A stretch of DNA of 64,000 nt from Protonemura montana (Eukaryota > Arthropoda > Insecta > Plecoptera > Nemouridae), in the NCBI GenBank assembly GCA_947568835.1, contig OX387603.1:14222651-14286650 (forward strand). Direction: 5' to 3'. Within the stretch, counting starts at the first letter, position 1; each line of letters begins with the position of its first letter. Positions 16,038-29,096 of this stretch are shown here, in pieces. Position numbers and translations under genes: made by a program. Under the pieces are notes generated by a model. The model ran no database searches. It was not told the DNA's origin and saw nothing but the letters and a program-made list of their open reading frames with translations.

Positions 16038-16340
16038 CGAAAAGTAGCCGCCAAATGACTACTTTACCGACAAAAATGGAGGTTGCTACTTCTTAGAGCT
16101 TTATCATATTATTTCTCACAGGTTACTCGCATTTGCGACTGGTTTACGCTCAATTAATCTGTATTCAAGCTTACTCCAACGATTTATATACACGTATCGA
16201 TATTTCGAGTCGTAGTTGTTTAATTGTAGGGTTTTTTTAAACGAGCGGCCGCACGCGCCATCGGGTGACACCTGCCGTTACCACATATTACCGGCTCGTT
16301 TGCTCAGCATAAAGTGTAACATTAACGCTGGCCCTCTAAC
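16038..16340 (+). mobile_element. MITE-like DNA element, copy B (related to 23551-23874 and 39322-39721)
   Basis: About 300 bp that aligns, in reverse complement, with 23551-23874. Shared blocks include GAGGGCCAGCGTTAATGTTA at one end, a GCGTAAACCAGT block in the middle, and ATTTTTGTCGGTAAAGTAGT near the other end. Both end blocks resemble parts of the terminal inverted repeat of the fold-back at 39322-39721. There is no coding capacity. Target duplication not identified; boundaries are approximate. Confidence 0.6.
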
Positions 16341-16710
16341 TATATCGATACACGTAAAGGTTTTATCTTTTGTGAAGCTCAGAAAATCTTCAATAACTGT
16401 GGAACTGTGATATCGGAAGTTCGAAATTAATTTAGTTTTTAACTTCTTTAATTTTCCAGTGAAAATTTGTTTTTATTTTTATTTTAATTCCTCGCTATAA
16501 ATAATAAATTGTGCTTGTACATACGTTGTGTACTAAACGTCTTTACCCCCTCAGAAGAGAACAGCCCCTGTGTTTTATACCACAACGCGTGGCATTCATT
16601 TTTCATTGTTTGACCTAGGTGTTTGCTAGCATAGCTTGCTTTATGAGACTGCGTTGACATAATTTACGGATCCGTGGATGTGAATATTTAATTCTTGTCC
16701 TAACGCGTAT

Positions 16711-16743
16711 ACGACGGCGTTACCGACGCCGACGCCGACGCCA
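16711..16743. repeat. GACGCC tandem tract
   Basis: Contains GACGCC repeated about three times in a row next to a CGACGGCGTTACC segment. It is one of at least six similar tracts in the window. Simple-repeat or transposon-end origin are both possible. Confidence 0.4.
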
Positions 16744-18128
16744 TCGTAGAGGCAGCCACATCCGAGTGTAGATTACAAAATATATGTAGTAGCTGCGACG
16801 TCAGTTGCGTATTATCCCACAGGATCGCAGCGCCGTTACGTTCCAGCCTCTTATTTCATTATCTCAGATACGAAATAATTTGTTAAGTAAAAATTCACCG
16901 ATATTTTTTCATCAAGCATCTTATTTGAAACTCGTATAGGGCGCTGCACGAACCTCTTTACCTCAAAAGTAAGAAAACACGATAAAATATGAAAAAATAA
17001 AGTTTGTGAAAAATTGCCGGTTGTTTTCATCTTGAGGCATCTGAGAATTTTTCAACAAGTTATATGATTGCATAGAAGTTTAGTCCATAGAGTCTCTCGG
17101 CTGGTATCGATTGCCAATACCCACAGATGTTGCGATGCAAGCAATCGCTAGCTACTTATCGATTTATCGCGCGAGATGAATTCTCGCCCATCTGAACTTT
17201 CGACCGCCAAAGCTCGTGCGATTCCAATATATTTGCCGGCACCACCGCAAATACGACAATGACAAATATCTTACAATCCGATGCCGCCATCAATATTTTG
17301 CCATGTTTCCAGCTAACGTTGGTGCATATCGCGTGTGGCGAGGTTTCCAGTTCGAGTCCCCGCTAGGTGTATTACATGGGCGAGGCTCAACGATTCACCT
17401 CACGGTGCATTTCACATCAAAACAATGAAACTCGCTGAAATTTATAATCAGCATTTGCATTTCTGTGCAACAATGCCTCGAGCAAATAACTTTGATTGCA
17501 TAATTAATCACGTCTATTCGCTGGTAATTAATTATAGCATCCTCTCATGTCAGTACGTTACGTACAGTGTAGACGTTCCCTGGACGGATGTAACCCGATG
17601 AATGCTTGCCCTAATTCCCGTTCCAATTCACGCTCCGAGGAGCCTGACAATGTGACTGGATAGCAGTACTAAAAATTCTGGATGCATTCAAACAGTTTAC
17701 TGTCTCGACACTTCTAGAAAGCCGTTCTTGAGATTGAGTTTGGTTAGATCGATCATGTTACATCGTTCTTGGTTGGAAAAGTTGTTCAGTATTGTGTCTA
17801 GTGCGGACAGCTGCAGCTAGGTGTGAAAATGCATGTTGATTTAAAAGTTGCATGATACAATATTCTAAAATCTGAACATTTTTACTTTTGTTTTTGATCT
17901 TAGAATCTCTAATTCTTTCATGCTAAACCATTAGCCAAATGCATGACGAAAATACGGGCAATGAATACGACGAACGGGAAATTCGTAATTATTTACAGTA
18001 GTGAATAATTAATTAAATATAATTTATTTATTTCTTGAGTTTACTTGGTAATATTCAAACGTGAAAAATATCAGAAATCATAGATGAAGACTCTCACAAA
18101 GTGCAGTCTTACTTGAATTAATGTTTCT

Positions 18129-18550
18129 GCAAAATACGTGTACACTCCATCGACTCTGACTTAAAATACAGAGTCGATATACTTCCATGAGCCAACCAAA
18201 TGCGCATATGACCCATTGGCTCTGATTTAAAAAAATGCAGAGTCAATCAATTTATTGCGTATGCAAAATGCGCGCACACTCCATCGACTCTGACTTAAAA
18301 TACAGAGTCGATATACTTCCATGAGCCGATCAAATGCGCATATGACCCATTGGCTCTGATTTAGAAAAACGCAGAGTCAATCTATGTAATTCGCCAGCAA
18401 AATGCAGGCATACTCCATCGACTCTGACATAAAATGCAAAGTCAATAGATTTCTAGGAGCCGAAAAAATGAACTATTAATCCAACGACTCTGACTTGTAA
18501 AAATGCAGGGTCAATAGATTTCATGCGCCAGCAAAAATGTGACACTCTCT
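18129..18550. repeat. satellite: 134-bp higher-order unit made of two 67-bp halves
   Basis: The word GCAAAA followed by a short variable stretch recurs at 18129, 18263, 18397 and 18531, giving an exact 134-bp period with three full copies and a partial fourth. Each unit splits into two 67-bp halves; the matching half starts are 18144, 18211 and 18278. Each half carries an inverted repeat, best seen as ATCGACTCTG ... CAGAGTCGAT around a 10-base AT-rich loop. Halves alternate between a GACTCTG and a GGCTCTG version. The last copies are more diverged. There is no coding potential. It ends about 720 bp before the first visible exon. Confidence 0.9.
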
Positions 18551-19050
18551 TTCAACCTGCCATCAAAGCTTTCATTGGCTGTCAGCTTGATACCAAAGTC
18601 GATCAATAAAAATGGGCTGACGAAATGCATTTGTATACTTTGTGAAAGGCTGTGAAGATTTTACCCCTAAATGAGAAAAACAGTTGCTTGAATAACACGT
18701 GAGTTCACAAGAGTCCGTTTTTATTTGTCTGTCTATGATAATTTCACAAACTTTTGGCGACATATTAGTTTTTTTAGACTTGTTCTCTTTACATTGTCTT
18801 GCCTAAAATTTAGAATACCGCCAAAACTTAGCCGAACTCATCCACAACACCACTTTTACTGTTTTACGTATAAACACATTTTTTGTGTTGTATGCAACCT
18901 TCGGGTGGTTTTTCAATTTTAAGAAAGTTAGTCCATCAAACTGCTAATACAATTTACAAGGTTCGATTTCGTAAACTTTAGATTAATGTATGGGGAGTTT
19001 GTAAGAGTTCCAAGGTCACAAAGTTGGCGATTTATCTAATTGATTGATTT

Positions 19051-19125
19051 GTGATGTTTAACGACGCACTGTTTTGATATCTGGCCATGCGGCATTAGTC
19101 TAATGGCATCGGGATTTATCTAAGT
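19051..19125 (-). mobile_element. truncated copy of the 5S-derived SINE (3' part)
   Basis: The GTTTAACGACGCACTGTTTT block and the following CTGGCC-ATGCGGCATTAGTCTAATGGC-type sequence match the 3' part of the longer SINE at 29531-29962. The 5S-like head is absent. The right boundary is uncertain. It sits about 150 bp before the acceptor of the first visible exon. Confidence 0.65.
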
Positions 19126-19273
19126 TACCTTCCCCTGGTACACCGAAGTGCCGATTGCCGCGTGAGTGATTTCGCTTTTTGGTCCCAAAAGTGACCTTGG
19201 CATTCTCAAAACCTTATAACTATAAGCTTAAACCAAAAGAGATAGGTAATTGACTTTCAACCTGTTATTGCAG

Positions 19274-19455
19274 ACGTATCAACGTGACGCACTTCGGCGA
19301 CAAGTCCCAGTGCCATGTGTCGGTCGTGCCCCAGAAGTACTACGTGGTGTTTGCTGAAAAGACCGGCAACACGCTGGTCGCGAAGTACGACGACCTCTTC
19401 GGGGCGACGGCCGAATGGACGCCCGAGAACGAGAACCGCGTCTGGGCAGGCGTCG
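19274..19455 (+). CDS. exon 1 (first visible): N-terminal segment of the modular glycoprotein, residues 1-61
   Basis: A TTGCAG acceptor precedes 19274 and a GTGAGT donor follows 19455. The exon enters in phase 2 and leaves in phase 1. It encodes a segment starting RINVTHFGDKSQCHVSV and running to the start of the first TSP1 repeat; its last split codon gives the Gly just before WEPWSDW. I do not recognise a named domain. It has one cysteine and an Asn-Val-Thr sequon. The strong third-position GC bias contrasts with the AT-rich flanks and supports coding. Because the entry phase is 2, it cannot be the first coding exon. Confidence 0.8.
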
Positions 19456-20470
19456 GTGAGTCCTAGAAATTAATTTGGATTTTTTAATTATATGAGTGAC
19501 CTTCATTATTGGGTCACTATTGCGCTGTTCTCCAAAAGCCTTGGTAGCAGTTTCCGTAGAGAGACTTCGAAGCAAAGGCCGCTATCGAGTGGACGTTTAG
19601 AAACCTACTGTCACTGCTAAAAGAAACTACTATGAGTTACTGGACGTCGTTGTCGCCTGATATTTTCTGGAATCCGTAAATGAAGCTAGCAAATCCAGTA
19701 ATTTACGAAATACCCATTATAAAATGTGTGCCAATATAAATTAATTAACGGGTAAACTCAGTTCGCACTGCTACGGCATGGATTAAAATCGACATACTCT
19801 CAGATATATGGATGTATAATTCTCGTCCTGTTCAGCTCACTGCAAAGGGATAGATGGGATGCATTGTCTCTGTGTAAAATTCGACGGCTGCTCGAAATTG
19901 GTTCGCCAAAATAATTGTCTGTGTCGTTGGCGAGGAACAATGGCGATCGATTTTATTCCACCGAACCTTTTGATCAAAGTAAGGGTGAAAACGGTCCTGC
20001 GATCGAATTGGCGAAAGCGTCCATCCCTGCGTTCGAATTGTAATCCAGTTAGGACCTAACCGTTACACGCCTCTTCTTTTGTACGTTATATATAGTCTTA
20101 GAGACCAGAAAAGTTAGGCTCGCTACGCTTGAGTTTGGTTATTTCAGATTAAAAGTTGACGAACAGAGAGAAACAGCAGTAGCTTCTTCTAAGGTAAGAA
20201 GAGCACCAAAACGTTAGCGCTTAAAGTGAAGATATTTCAAGAAAATATGGAAGTACTTCCCTTTTTGTGTGGTGGTTTATGCACAGTACTCACTTTTCAC
20301 TCAAACGCTTAGGTCGAGCCAAAATTACGATTATATACTTAGTTCTCATACTTGTAATGCGCTCTTCATTTTTGACGGCATGTGAGGGGGTGTGGGGGGG
20401 ACGTGTGGTCGTAACCACATGGTCGCCAACATTCAAAGTCATGGCTCTGAGAAACAAATTCAATTTTCTT

Positions 20471-20501
20471 AAAAATGGGTTACCATAAAAATGGGTTACC
20501 T
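20471..20501. repeat. 16-bp tandem duplication
   Basis: AAAAATGGGTTACC is repeated immediately, separated by AT. Two copies only. Confidence 0.8.
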
Positions 20502-23500
20502 ACCTCACAATTTGTTTACATTTTTGGGAAAAAAGGGTCGCTAAATAAATACAGTGTGATGTTTATGTGCCCAACGAAAGGCTCTCCAGGATTGACAAAA
20601 GCCGAAGCAAAAATCGGGAAGCGAATTAAGCTACCACGGTTAACTACCCCAGAATCGCACGCAATCCCTTTTTGTCATCGCCCGTTTTTTTTTAGTTTTA
20701 CCAAGTTAATTTCCGAATAATTTGCATTAGCTTCTTTTCGCCCATATTTTTCATATTGCCCGAAGCGTGAAAATCCCCCTCACTACAATGGTGGCAGCGT
20801 GCGTGGGATGTTACGTCCCTTGAAGCCATATTTACACTTTAATAAAAATAAATTGCTTTTTAGTGAAGGCTCAACATTTTATGTTTATTTACATTTTGGA
20901 TGAAATTCTCGCGTGTGCTTGGCTTACGAAGGCAGCGGATAACACAATATTATTGCTGGAACCACATTTTTTGTATGTTTCGTCAGGCAGGAAAACAACT
21001 CACAACCTGAACATACAATTATCTGCGAAAACGTTTGTTATTGGGAAATCATTGTGTTTGGATCTTTAAAGACAGTTGGGCATGCCAAAATCGCATTCTC
21101 TTGCGTGTTGGATTTAAACGATTATGATTTCCGGCATTTAGATCTGAAAACCAAGCTGCATGGCTGAATCCTTTAACCAACGCGTTACTTTTCTTCTTAG
21201 TAAATTGTATTCCAGAACACCGTTTCGTTGGTATGCCTCCTCCCGGAAAATGTAAACCTCTTGCAGATCCAATTCTATAATTGTACTCCATGAATTCATT
21301 CTTTGCAATCACCCTTCTCCTAATCATGCATACAGAAAGATGCATAATTCCTTTTAAAGTGCACGCCTGGCAGTTCGAATAGCTCCAGGATCGACGACTG
21401 CACTGTCCTCCCTCGCCCTCAACATGTTAGAGTAATTGGACTCTCCGGTTGCGAAACAACATAACACTTACCAGGGCTTAAGACGAGTTGAAATTGTTTT
21501 AAATCCCGGTGTTAAATAGATATTACGGAATATGAATCTCAGCTTCTGAGACACTTGAAGCAAAGGAGGTGGCGGTCGACGTCGGACGGGCGTCGTTTTT
21601 AAATCCTTATCGCATGAGACGCAGCCTTGTAGCGAACGGCTTTCCCGAGCTGGTACGACGGCCATATCGGAGCTATTTTCTTTGCGAGGCCGGGGTGAAA
21701 CCTGCATTCATAGCAGTAACTTAGGATAACGCTAAGAGCTACGCCGCCCGCGTCGTTCTAATCCTACCATATCTGCAGACCAACGGACCAACCAAACTGC
21801 CTCGGTACCGTCCAATTCAAGGCGGCGCCAGCAAGTTTCTTTAAGACGAGGGCGAAAAGGGAGAAGAAAAAAAAAACACGGTTTATTTGACATAATACAC
21901 GATCAGGGAATTATTAACTGCGTCGTCTCCCACTTGTTATAGGAGTGGTGCGACGTGAATGGCTCGCAGTTTTTGATTTAGCGGTGTGTCTAGATTGGTT
22001 TTTATGAGCCAGACCTTTCGACCCCGTTGGCTGCTGGACGCTTGCACTTTGTTACACGCTTCGTGTAAAGCGAATTGGAAAGTAATGGCGTCAGGCAGCG
22101 TTTGATTCATTTGACGTACTTTGATAATATTGAATATTTGTGTATCTGGAGGGTACACCGTACGCGTGCGTGCGTACGTTGCGTTGTGATAAAATCGTTG
22201 AACGGACGATATTTGACCGAATTGTATTCTCACGCACATGCGTTTGCTTCATGTTTTGAAATTAGCTTTTTGTTCAGTCAATGGAATTTATTGAAATGTT
22301 AAATATAGTTCAATAAAATTGTGGAGGACAATAAAATAGACTAGAATGTTTTTGTTCTTTTTAAATGAAATGTTAGACAATTGTGTATCTGCCATAAAGT
22401 AATGATGACATCTTGACGGCTATTAATTTTTGACTTTAGAAAATTATCTAATTGCTCTATATATACCCACTTTTGTTGTAGCAATATTGCACAAAAATTT
22501 CTACGAACTCTTCGTTACTCTTGGTAGTTCTAAGCTGAGGGCGATGAATTACACTCTGAAATTTCAAATAGGACAATGCGCACAGTATAGGGCTGCCCCG
22601 GCTGACCTAATAGGGGCTCACATTTTATCTTGGCATAAAGTAAAATGCAATGTTCATTTTTCATATGAAAATAAGCTTGCATTTATGACGACAAACACGG
22701 TTTTCTACTCGGAAGATAGTGCACATTTTAATTAAAATCCTGGCAATACAAAGTAAAAAAATTAAGCAAATAAATCGACTGTTTTTCTCCGTGCCGCTTT
22801 CAAATGAACATTCTCATTACTCATAATTTAAACTAGACAATATTTCCCACCTTCATTGTGTTTTAAGTAAACAAATAATGTAATTTAATGGCATTCTAGA
22901 TGTAAGTTAAATTAATGTTACATCCACTTTGTACTACATACATTTCAGTGAATTAGCATCCCCTCACAAGTAACGGAATCTCCTTGGTTACGTAAATTTA
23001 CAGTACAGGTAAAATTTCAGCGTACACGTCAAATTGTAACCTAAGTACTACAGCAAACACAATTTTTTGTTCAATTATCTAATGCAAAGTAGCTGCAGCA
23101 TTTTATTTCTTGCACATCCCTTAGACGAGGGTTCGGCAATATCGAAATTTCTGATCCATTCTGGTGTAACTTAATATTGCTGAAATTAATGCAGATCAAA
23201 GCAGCGTACCGCCTGCGGATGAAGCTGCTAGTAGAGGGAGCTCGATAAAAAGTAGGTTTCACTTTTCTACTATTATCAACAAGCACAGAGCCGGCTATGC
23301 GAATTATCTTGCATGGGTGAGCGCGAACGTTGCTTTCTTTGCTGTAGCTTCCAGAGTGCGTTACTTTGAATTTTGAAATAATTAATTTTTGTGAACACTT
23401 CAGTGGCTTTCGATGTTATTACGGGTATAAGGTAAGGCAAGGTTATTTTCTATGTACCACATACAAATGGAGGTAACCTCATGAAGCGCACAGTTATTTT

Positions 23501-23550
23501 AGAACCAGGTGTTTTCTAATATTATTCAGTTAATACTTAAAGGTACACTC

Positions 23551-23874
23551 AGAGGGCCAGCGTTAATGTTAGAATTTCTGCTGCGCAAAGAGACGACAAC
23601 CCGTGGTAACGGTTGGTAATGCCCGATGCCCCTTGCAGCCATCTTTTTTAACAAACCTCTAAAACGGAATAATAACGGCTCAAAATATCGATACATATCC
23701 TAAGATCCATTTATCAATAGTTAAGGTTAGCATTAATAAAGATTAGCTGGGCGTAAACCAGTATCAATTGCGAGTAATCGACGAGAATAACGAAATGAAG
23801 AATTTCTTTGCGCCAACTAAGTATTAACATCCCCATTTTTATAGGTGAAGTAGTCATATGGCGGATATTTTTCG
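23551..23874 (-). mobile_element. MITE-like DNA element, copy C
   Basis: Aligns in reverse complement to 16038-16340 along its whole length, with insertions and deletions. The left end has AGAGGGCCAGCGTTAATGTT and the right end has a TAGTCATATGGCGG block matching TAGTCATTTGGCGG in copy B. It is clearly older than the 39322-39721 fold-back. No coding capacity. Confidence 0.6.
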
Positions 23875-25515
23875 CAAATACAATCAAACATTAGCGTTAC
23901 GAGAGTGTGCTAATATACCTACACGGTTTATAACTGGAAATAAGATCACGTACCTTTCTTATCGACGGTATGACTGAAACCCATGTTAAACGACGGAACG
24001 CCTCTTGCAGAAAAGATAAAACGAAATTGCCGAGAGACAGTGGTAGAAGTTTCACGTCTTGACTTTTTATTCCATTTCATCAACATGATCTCACTAAATG
24101 ACTGTGCGCTCTCTCTCGGGTTTTGTTTGTTTGACGAGATTGCTCTTGCTGCATTGAGATGCCGATCACGGGCGATGCTGTGCCGTACCATCAATCTATC
24201 GGACTTCCTCGGGGAGTCTGCCTTTTGCTCGTGAGGCATCTTCATCAAAACTGGGCGACGCCATTTTGTCGGTGCCATGGTGGAATTCGGCCATATAGCG
24301 ACGAGTCTATCGTCCGAAAATACGTGCCCTTTTTCGGTTTGCTGCGGACCGACTGGAAATAGAAAGCTGATATGAAGTTCGGAGTACTTTTTTTATTAAA
24401 ATTTTGAGAGGATTTTGGGCGCGTGTGATTTAAAAGAGAATCTGAACGGTTGATCTTGTTTGACGAACAAAGACTCTGTGTATAAAGGCTAAACAAATTT
24501 TTCGGAGCGAATCTCGGTAACCAAGGTCTACTAGCTGAGTGTAGATCACGATTTTATCTAAAGCATGACTAAATTTTCATTAAAAACAGGTCTGAAACGT
24601 GATCGACGTGTTCACGAAAGCTGCTTTTCCAAATCACATTTACGTTTCTCAATCTAATAAATCTTCTAGATTATTAAATTCTCGTTTCAAGAGGGTTACG
24701 GTGTGTATCTGTGCTATCAGAGCTATCAGAGCTGAAGCTTAGACTGAAGCTGAAGCTGAAGCAATTCTAACGGCGTCACACAATGTTCCGTATACAGGGA
24801 GATTTTGTTTCAGAAGTACCTTTTTTGGACTGTGGAATTTTTTATATAAACTAGAAGCTCATGGAGAATCATCTTGTTTTGTAAGCTTGGAAGCTTCTGT
24901 AAGCCTATTGGTGTTTTTCCGTGTCATTTTTTTTCTGTTTTTTTTTATACACCCACAAGGAGAAAGAAGATTATGACAAAACGTGATCAGAATTGTCTCG
25001 GAGAAATCATGCACTATATCGCAGTAAGAACAATGGAAATGTCCGTAAACGTAAGATGCCCCTATATGTAGGGTGCGTCAAGCTTTTCCTATATGACCTG
25101 AAAAATATATTGCTGTTGTATAAAAAGGACCAACAATTTTTACCTCCGCTGTTACGGCGCCTCTATACTTTCCCCGTGCTCGTTGGGACATTTCAATTTC
25201 ACATACGACTCGAGTTTTCTCGTGCCGTTGCAAAGAGGAGGCGATCAAGCCGGGTGCGCGCAAAGGGACCCAAGACTCGTATCTTACCCGCCAGATGGAA
25301 GTCTCTGCTGATATTATTTAAAATCGAGCGAGAAAAGGCAATAGGAAAGCGTGTCCAAATTCTATCCGTGCGACGCCCCCCTTCAGTCGCCTTCTATAGT
25401 GATCGTTCCTTTATTCGCATCACCTTTCTGAATAACGGCTCTGTGTGTAAAAGGAATCTTTGCCGTGCACGCTTGCGACACTCAAAGGTTTTAGATTATA
25501 TATTGGCGTCTCCTT

Positions 25516-25553
25516 TTGGCGTCTCGACGTCGTATAGCGTCGACGTCGGTGTC
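25516..25553. repeat. GGCGTC/GACGTC-rich tract
   Basis: Repeated GGCGTC, CGACGTC and GTCGACGTCGG words in an AT-rich setting, similar to the tracts at 5051, 16711 and 63520. Boundaries and origin are uncertain. Confidence 0.3.
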
Positions 25554-28500
25554 GCTACTCGACTTGCCATCTAGCGTTCATATTAATTGTCATGTTACTT
25601 AGAGCTGGTTACCTGACGCGTCGCGAGTCGTGACACTTTATTCATGATACCCGATACATCTTAGCTTTGGCGTTTGCCTGGCATGACTTGGATCGCGTTG
25701 TGACTTGCACAGGTCTATACTGTGAGGATCCCGAGCAGCTTTCATTTACATTTTAAGCTGCTTACGTTCAAAGGTCTCCTTGTGTTCTGATTCATCGCAA
25801 GACGCTCTTCTTTCTTCCATTGTTGGTGGACGCTCTTGAACTGTTCTGATCTCGTCCTTTGTGTCCGATTCCGTAACGAGCCGTGTTCACTCGGAGACAA
25901 CAACCAAAAACACAGTTTTTTTTTTAACCATTAAATAAGAGTTCAGAACGGAGAAAACAATGTCTTAAAATTTTGAACAGGTATCCAGGAAAATTAATTA
26001 AACTAGACGATGTTTCCTTCCTTGCAGAAGCTTGATATGACGTCACGATAATTTTCAAGCTTCGTCGCTTTCGGGAATAGGGTTTAATTAAAAGCTGCGC
26101 GGGAAAATTGAGACTTGTCGGTGATGTGGGGATGCACACCCTCCCCCCTCGCCCCCCCACTCTGCCTTCCCTACATAACGCAACTGAATCATCTTTTCGA
26201 CAACACCGCCACGCGCCGGTTAATCACTGCCAAATTGAGTCAAAAAGATGCGCGTGTCCGGATGCTTGCCAGGTACGCGAAGCAGACCCCGCTCCGAACG
26301 GTGGATATAATACGCGAGCTCAATTTCCTTTGTGAAAAGCCTCTTGTAAAGAAACAGCTGCATGTCCCATTTTCTTTTATTCTTATACCATTCACGAAAC
26401 ACTTTCCAGTTATAAGATTTTCACCGCCTGGCGATTTCCCGCGCTAAAATGAAATAACGTGTTTGAACTTTCATTTAATTTTTTAATTTAGTTTCCTCCG
26501 TTTTAATTGCGAATTGAGATCCTGTGTTCAACGGGCAGAAAGGAAATTAATAACGCAGGTTGAGAAGCACGAAGTTGCATATAATATCCGAGTGGGAAAC
26601 TAGAAAACAGACGTGTTGAAGTTCAGAGAAGAGCGAGATGTACATCTCTTTCTGAGGACGAACAAACGTTTTCTTTTAGTTCCCTGGGAGCTCTTTTTCT
26701 TCTCCGTCTTGGTCTTCGTCCTCTTCTTTTTCTTTTTTCTTCTGCACGCGTCTCTGCGTTTTTATAAAACCTCTGAGAATGCCTCTTGATGCTCTCTCAA
26801 ATGTATAGTACCCTTGCATCTGCAGTTTTTCCAGCATATTCGATGGACACAATTATATTCCAGATCATTTGTTTCATGCCAGGAACAGTTCAACTTCTGC
26901 TACTGTTGTTTTGGTGCTCGGACAGTTATTATAAATCCAATCCATTTGAGCAACATCTTAGAAAATACACTTACCAACCATTTTCCTTGAGATTTCACCT
27001 AGCAGCCATGCTGAAACCCCTAGCAAAACACCTTCAGTATACAAGATTTCCTTTAACTTAGCACGAAACCCATAAATCATCAGAAACTCCAAGCCTACCA
27101 GCCTACCAACACAATGGCTTTAATATAATAGTATCACAATATTCTCTATTATTAACATGTAATATATTCAATAATGTCACGTCATCGGAACCCCTAGGCA
27201 ACTATAAAGATCCGATCCCAACAATCGTTTACGTTATTGCAGCTAGCGCTGCGCGTCGGTGGAAGCTGCGCGGTCCACGGTTATAGCGGCAGTGCTCGGG
27301 GACTGTTTATTGTTGCCACGGAGAAGCAGGCTGATCTTGATTTACGACCGCCTGGAGATCGGCAGTGCTCGCTCCCGGGTCGGTCCCGGTTTGCACCGTC
27401 GCCGCTGTCCTGTGTCCCCATAACGTGTCCCGCGTTTCATGCTTGCTGCGCTCGACATTTGTGTACCAACCGACCAAACTGGGTTTAATTGTATGGAGGG
27501 GATCATAATGTCTGTACACGTTCGATCATCCGTGATAGATAGCGAGTGTAGAACCATGGAAAGAAGATTAACTTGTGCAATTTCATGGGCCCGGATGTTG
27601 GAATCTGTGTAAAACGAGGTATAGGATGAACGATGGGTGCACATTTGCACGGTGGGATGCATTTTTTGATTGATTTTTCGTTTGTGTTTTTCCGTAGGAA
27701 ATGGAATTTAAAATGGTTGGTGGAAGTGATATATTTATAAGGATATTTTATCTAGAACAAAATATGATTGCGATCACTGCTTTATATTGTGGAAAAAAAA
27801 CAGACGATTTAGTTTCAAAAATGGGAATGGTATCGTTTATAATTGGGGGCATTGACGACTTAAGGATTTCATTTGCATATACGTTTCTCACTGATTAATT
27901 TCCTATGGTACAAAGAAGAGAAATGTATTGAACATATCGTATAAAAAAGAGAAATTGATTAAAAAAATCAGTTTTTGTGCAATCATTTGATAGTGCTAAG
28001 TTTGGGAGAAATAAGAACATGAAATTTCCATGAAATTTTCGATGCAAAGAAAAGGAAACCTTACATTATATTTGCGTGAATTCATCAGTAGGGTTTCATT
28101 GTACGAAAATAACTCAAATAGAAAACCATTTTCCGTATCGAAAGCAAGCTTGTGTCTGCCGTGTTTTGGTATAATAAAAATATTTCCGTTCACTTTATAA
28201 AATTTGTGTTACAAAAATGTTTTCCCTCAAAACAAATTTACAATATGATTACTTGTTGTTGAACTCTTTTACTGCCAGTCTTGTTTTGGCAGCTGTTTTG
28301 TTGCAAATTAGTTGTGCATAGTTCATACCGTTGGTTGCTTGATTGGGGTTCCGATTTGAGTTTAGAGCCACTCTATGAATATAACGGTAGAGATAGAAGA
28401 CTCACAAAGAGAACCTCTGACGTCACGAATTGTATCATTTTGTACGCCGTGGGCTATTTTTGTTCATTACTCAAATTTCACAAGCGAATAGATCGAACGG

Positions 28501-29068
28501 TTCGGTGAGTTACCATTTGTTCATATATACTTCATTATTTTTAGGCGAGTACATCCCTTCTTTAAAATCACAAAACGTTCTGCCCTAAGCAATCACGGAG
28601 TAATATTGATTCGTAGTAGCGATTGCCACACAAGTTTAAAGATAATTTTTCAACGTTGCTTTAAATGTTCCGTATGAATTTCACGGACTGCCACCGGCTA
28701 TTTGGCGCGTTACGAATGTTATCTTGGCTTTCAAATTGTACCATCGGGAAAACACCACTTGATTCGCAATCTTGCTGTTGTACCCCTTTGTTTCAGCTAA
28801 TTTTCATGGAAGTGCTGTCAACAATGCCAAAACATTTATTGACAGCTTGCTTTTCCGCTTTTCCCGGACGTCGACTAGTGTTTTTTTCGAGCGCCGTGCC
28901 GCGCATTCTCGTGTATATATAGACGTAACTTTTCATGAAAATGGCGGCGCCAGACCGGAAAATTAAAATCTCATAAACTCTTTTCGCAAAATAAAACAAA
29001 ACGGTCCGGTAACGAAAAAAATAAAAAGATACTTTCACGAAGTTTACGTTTCCGCGGTGTTTTTTTTC

Positions 29069-29096
29069 CCTCGCTGCGCGTAGTTGCGCAGCGAGG
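29069..29096. repeat. perfect 11-bp GC-rich hairpin
   Basis: CCTCGCTGCGC is followed by a six-base loop GTAGTT and its exact reverse complement GCGCAGCGAGG, just after a run of T. In a nuclear genome this is more likely a transposon relic or a protein-binding palindrome than a terminator. Confidence 0.6.

Larger units (their letters stand above)
1..19273. other. upstream region with no supported exon
   Basis: I found no open frame flanked by convincing splice sites that joins in phase 2 to the exon at 19274. The stretch 4860-5660 is richer in CpG than its surroundings and could be a promoter region, but no TATA box, initiator or coding start there is convincing. Other GC-rich patches lie near 6590-6760, 7865-7960, 13790-13990 and 17200-17420. 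The missing start codon and signal peptide may be here as a short exon, or before the window. Repeats inside this region are listed separately. Confidence 0.5.

Noticed and set aside
17340..17375. tRNA B-box-like AGTTCGAGTCC
   Set aside because: No matching A box, acceptor stem or anticodon arm could be drawn around it.
24993..25574. 193-codon open frame on the + strand
   Set aside because: Longest unexplained frame, but composition is lysine/arginine-rich with no domain pattern, and it overlaps a CpG-rich repeat tract; it lies in the large intron.
27237..27488. GC-rich open frame after a TTGCAG acceptor-like site in intron 1
   Set aside because: In the phase required by exon 1 it meets a stop within about 15 codons; the ATG frame has no domain.
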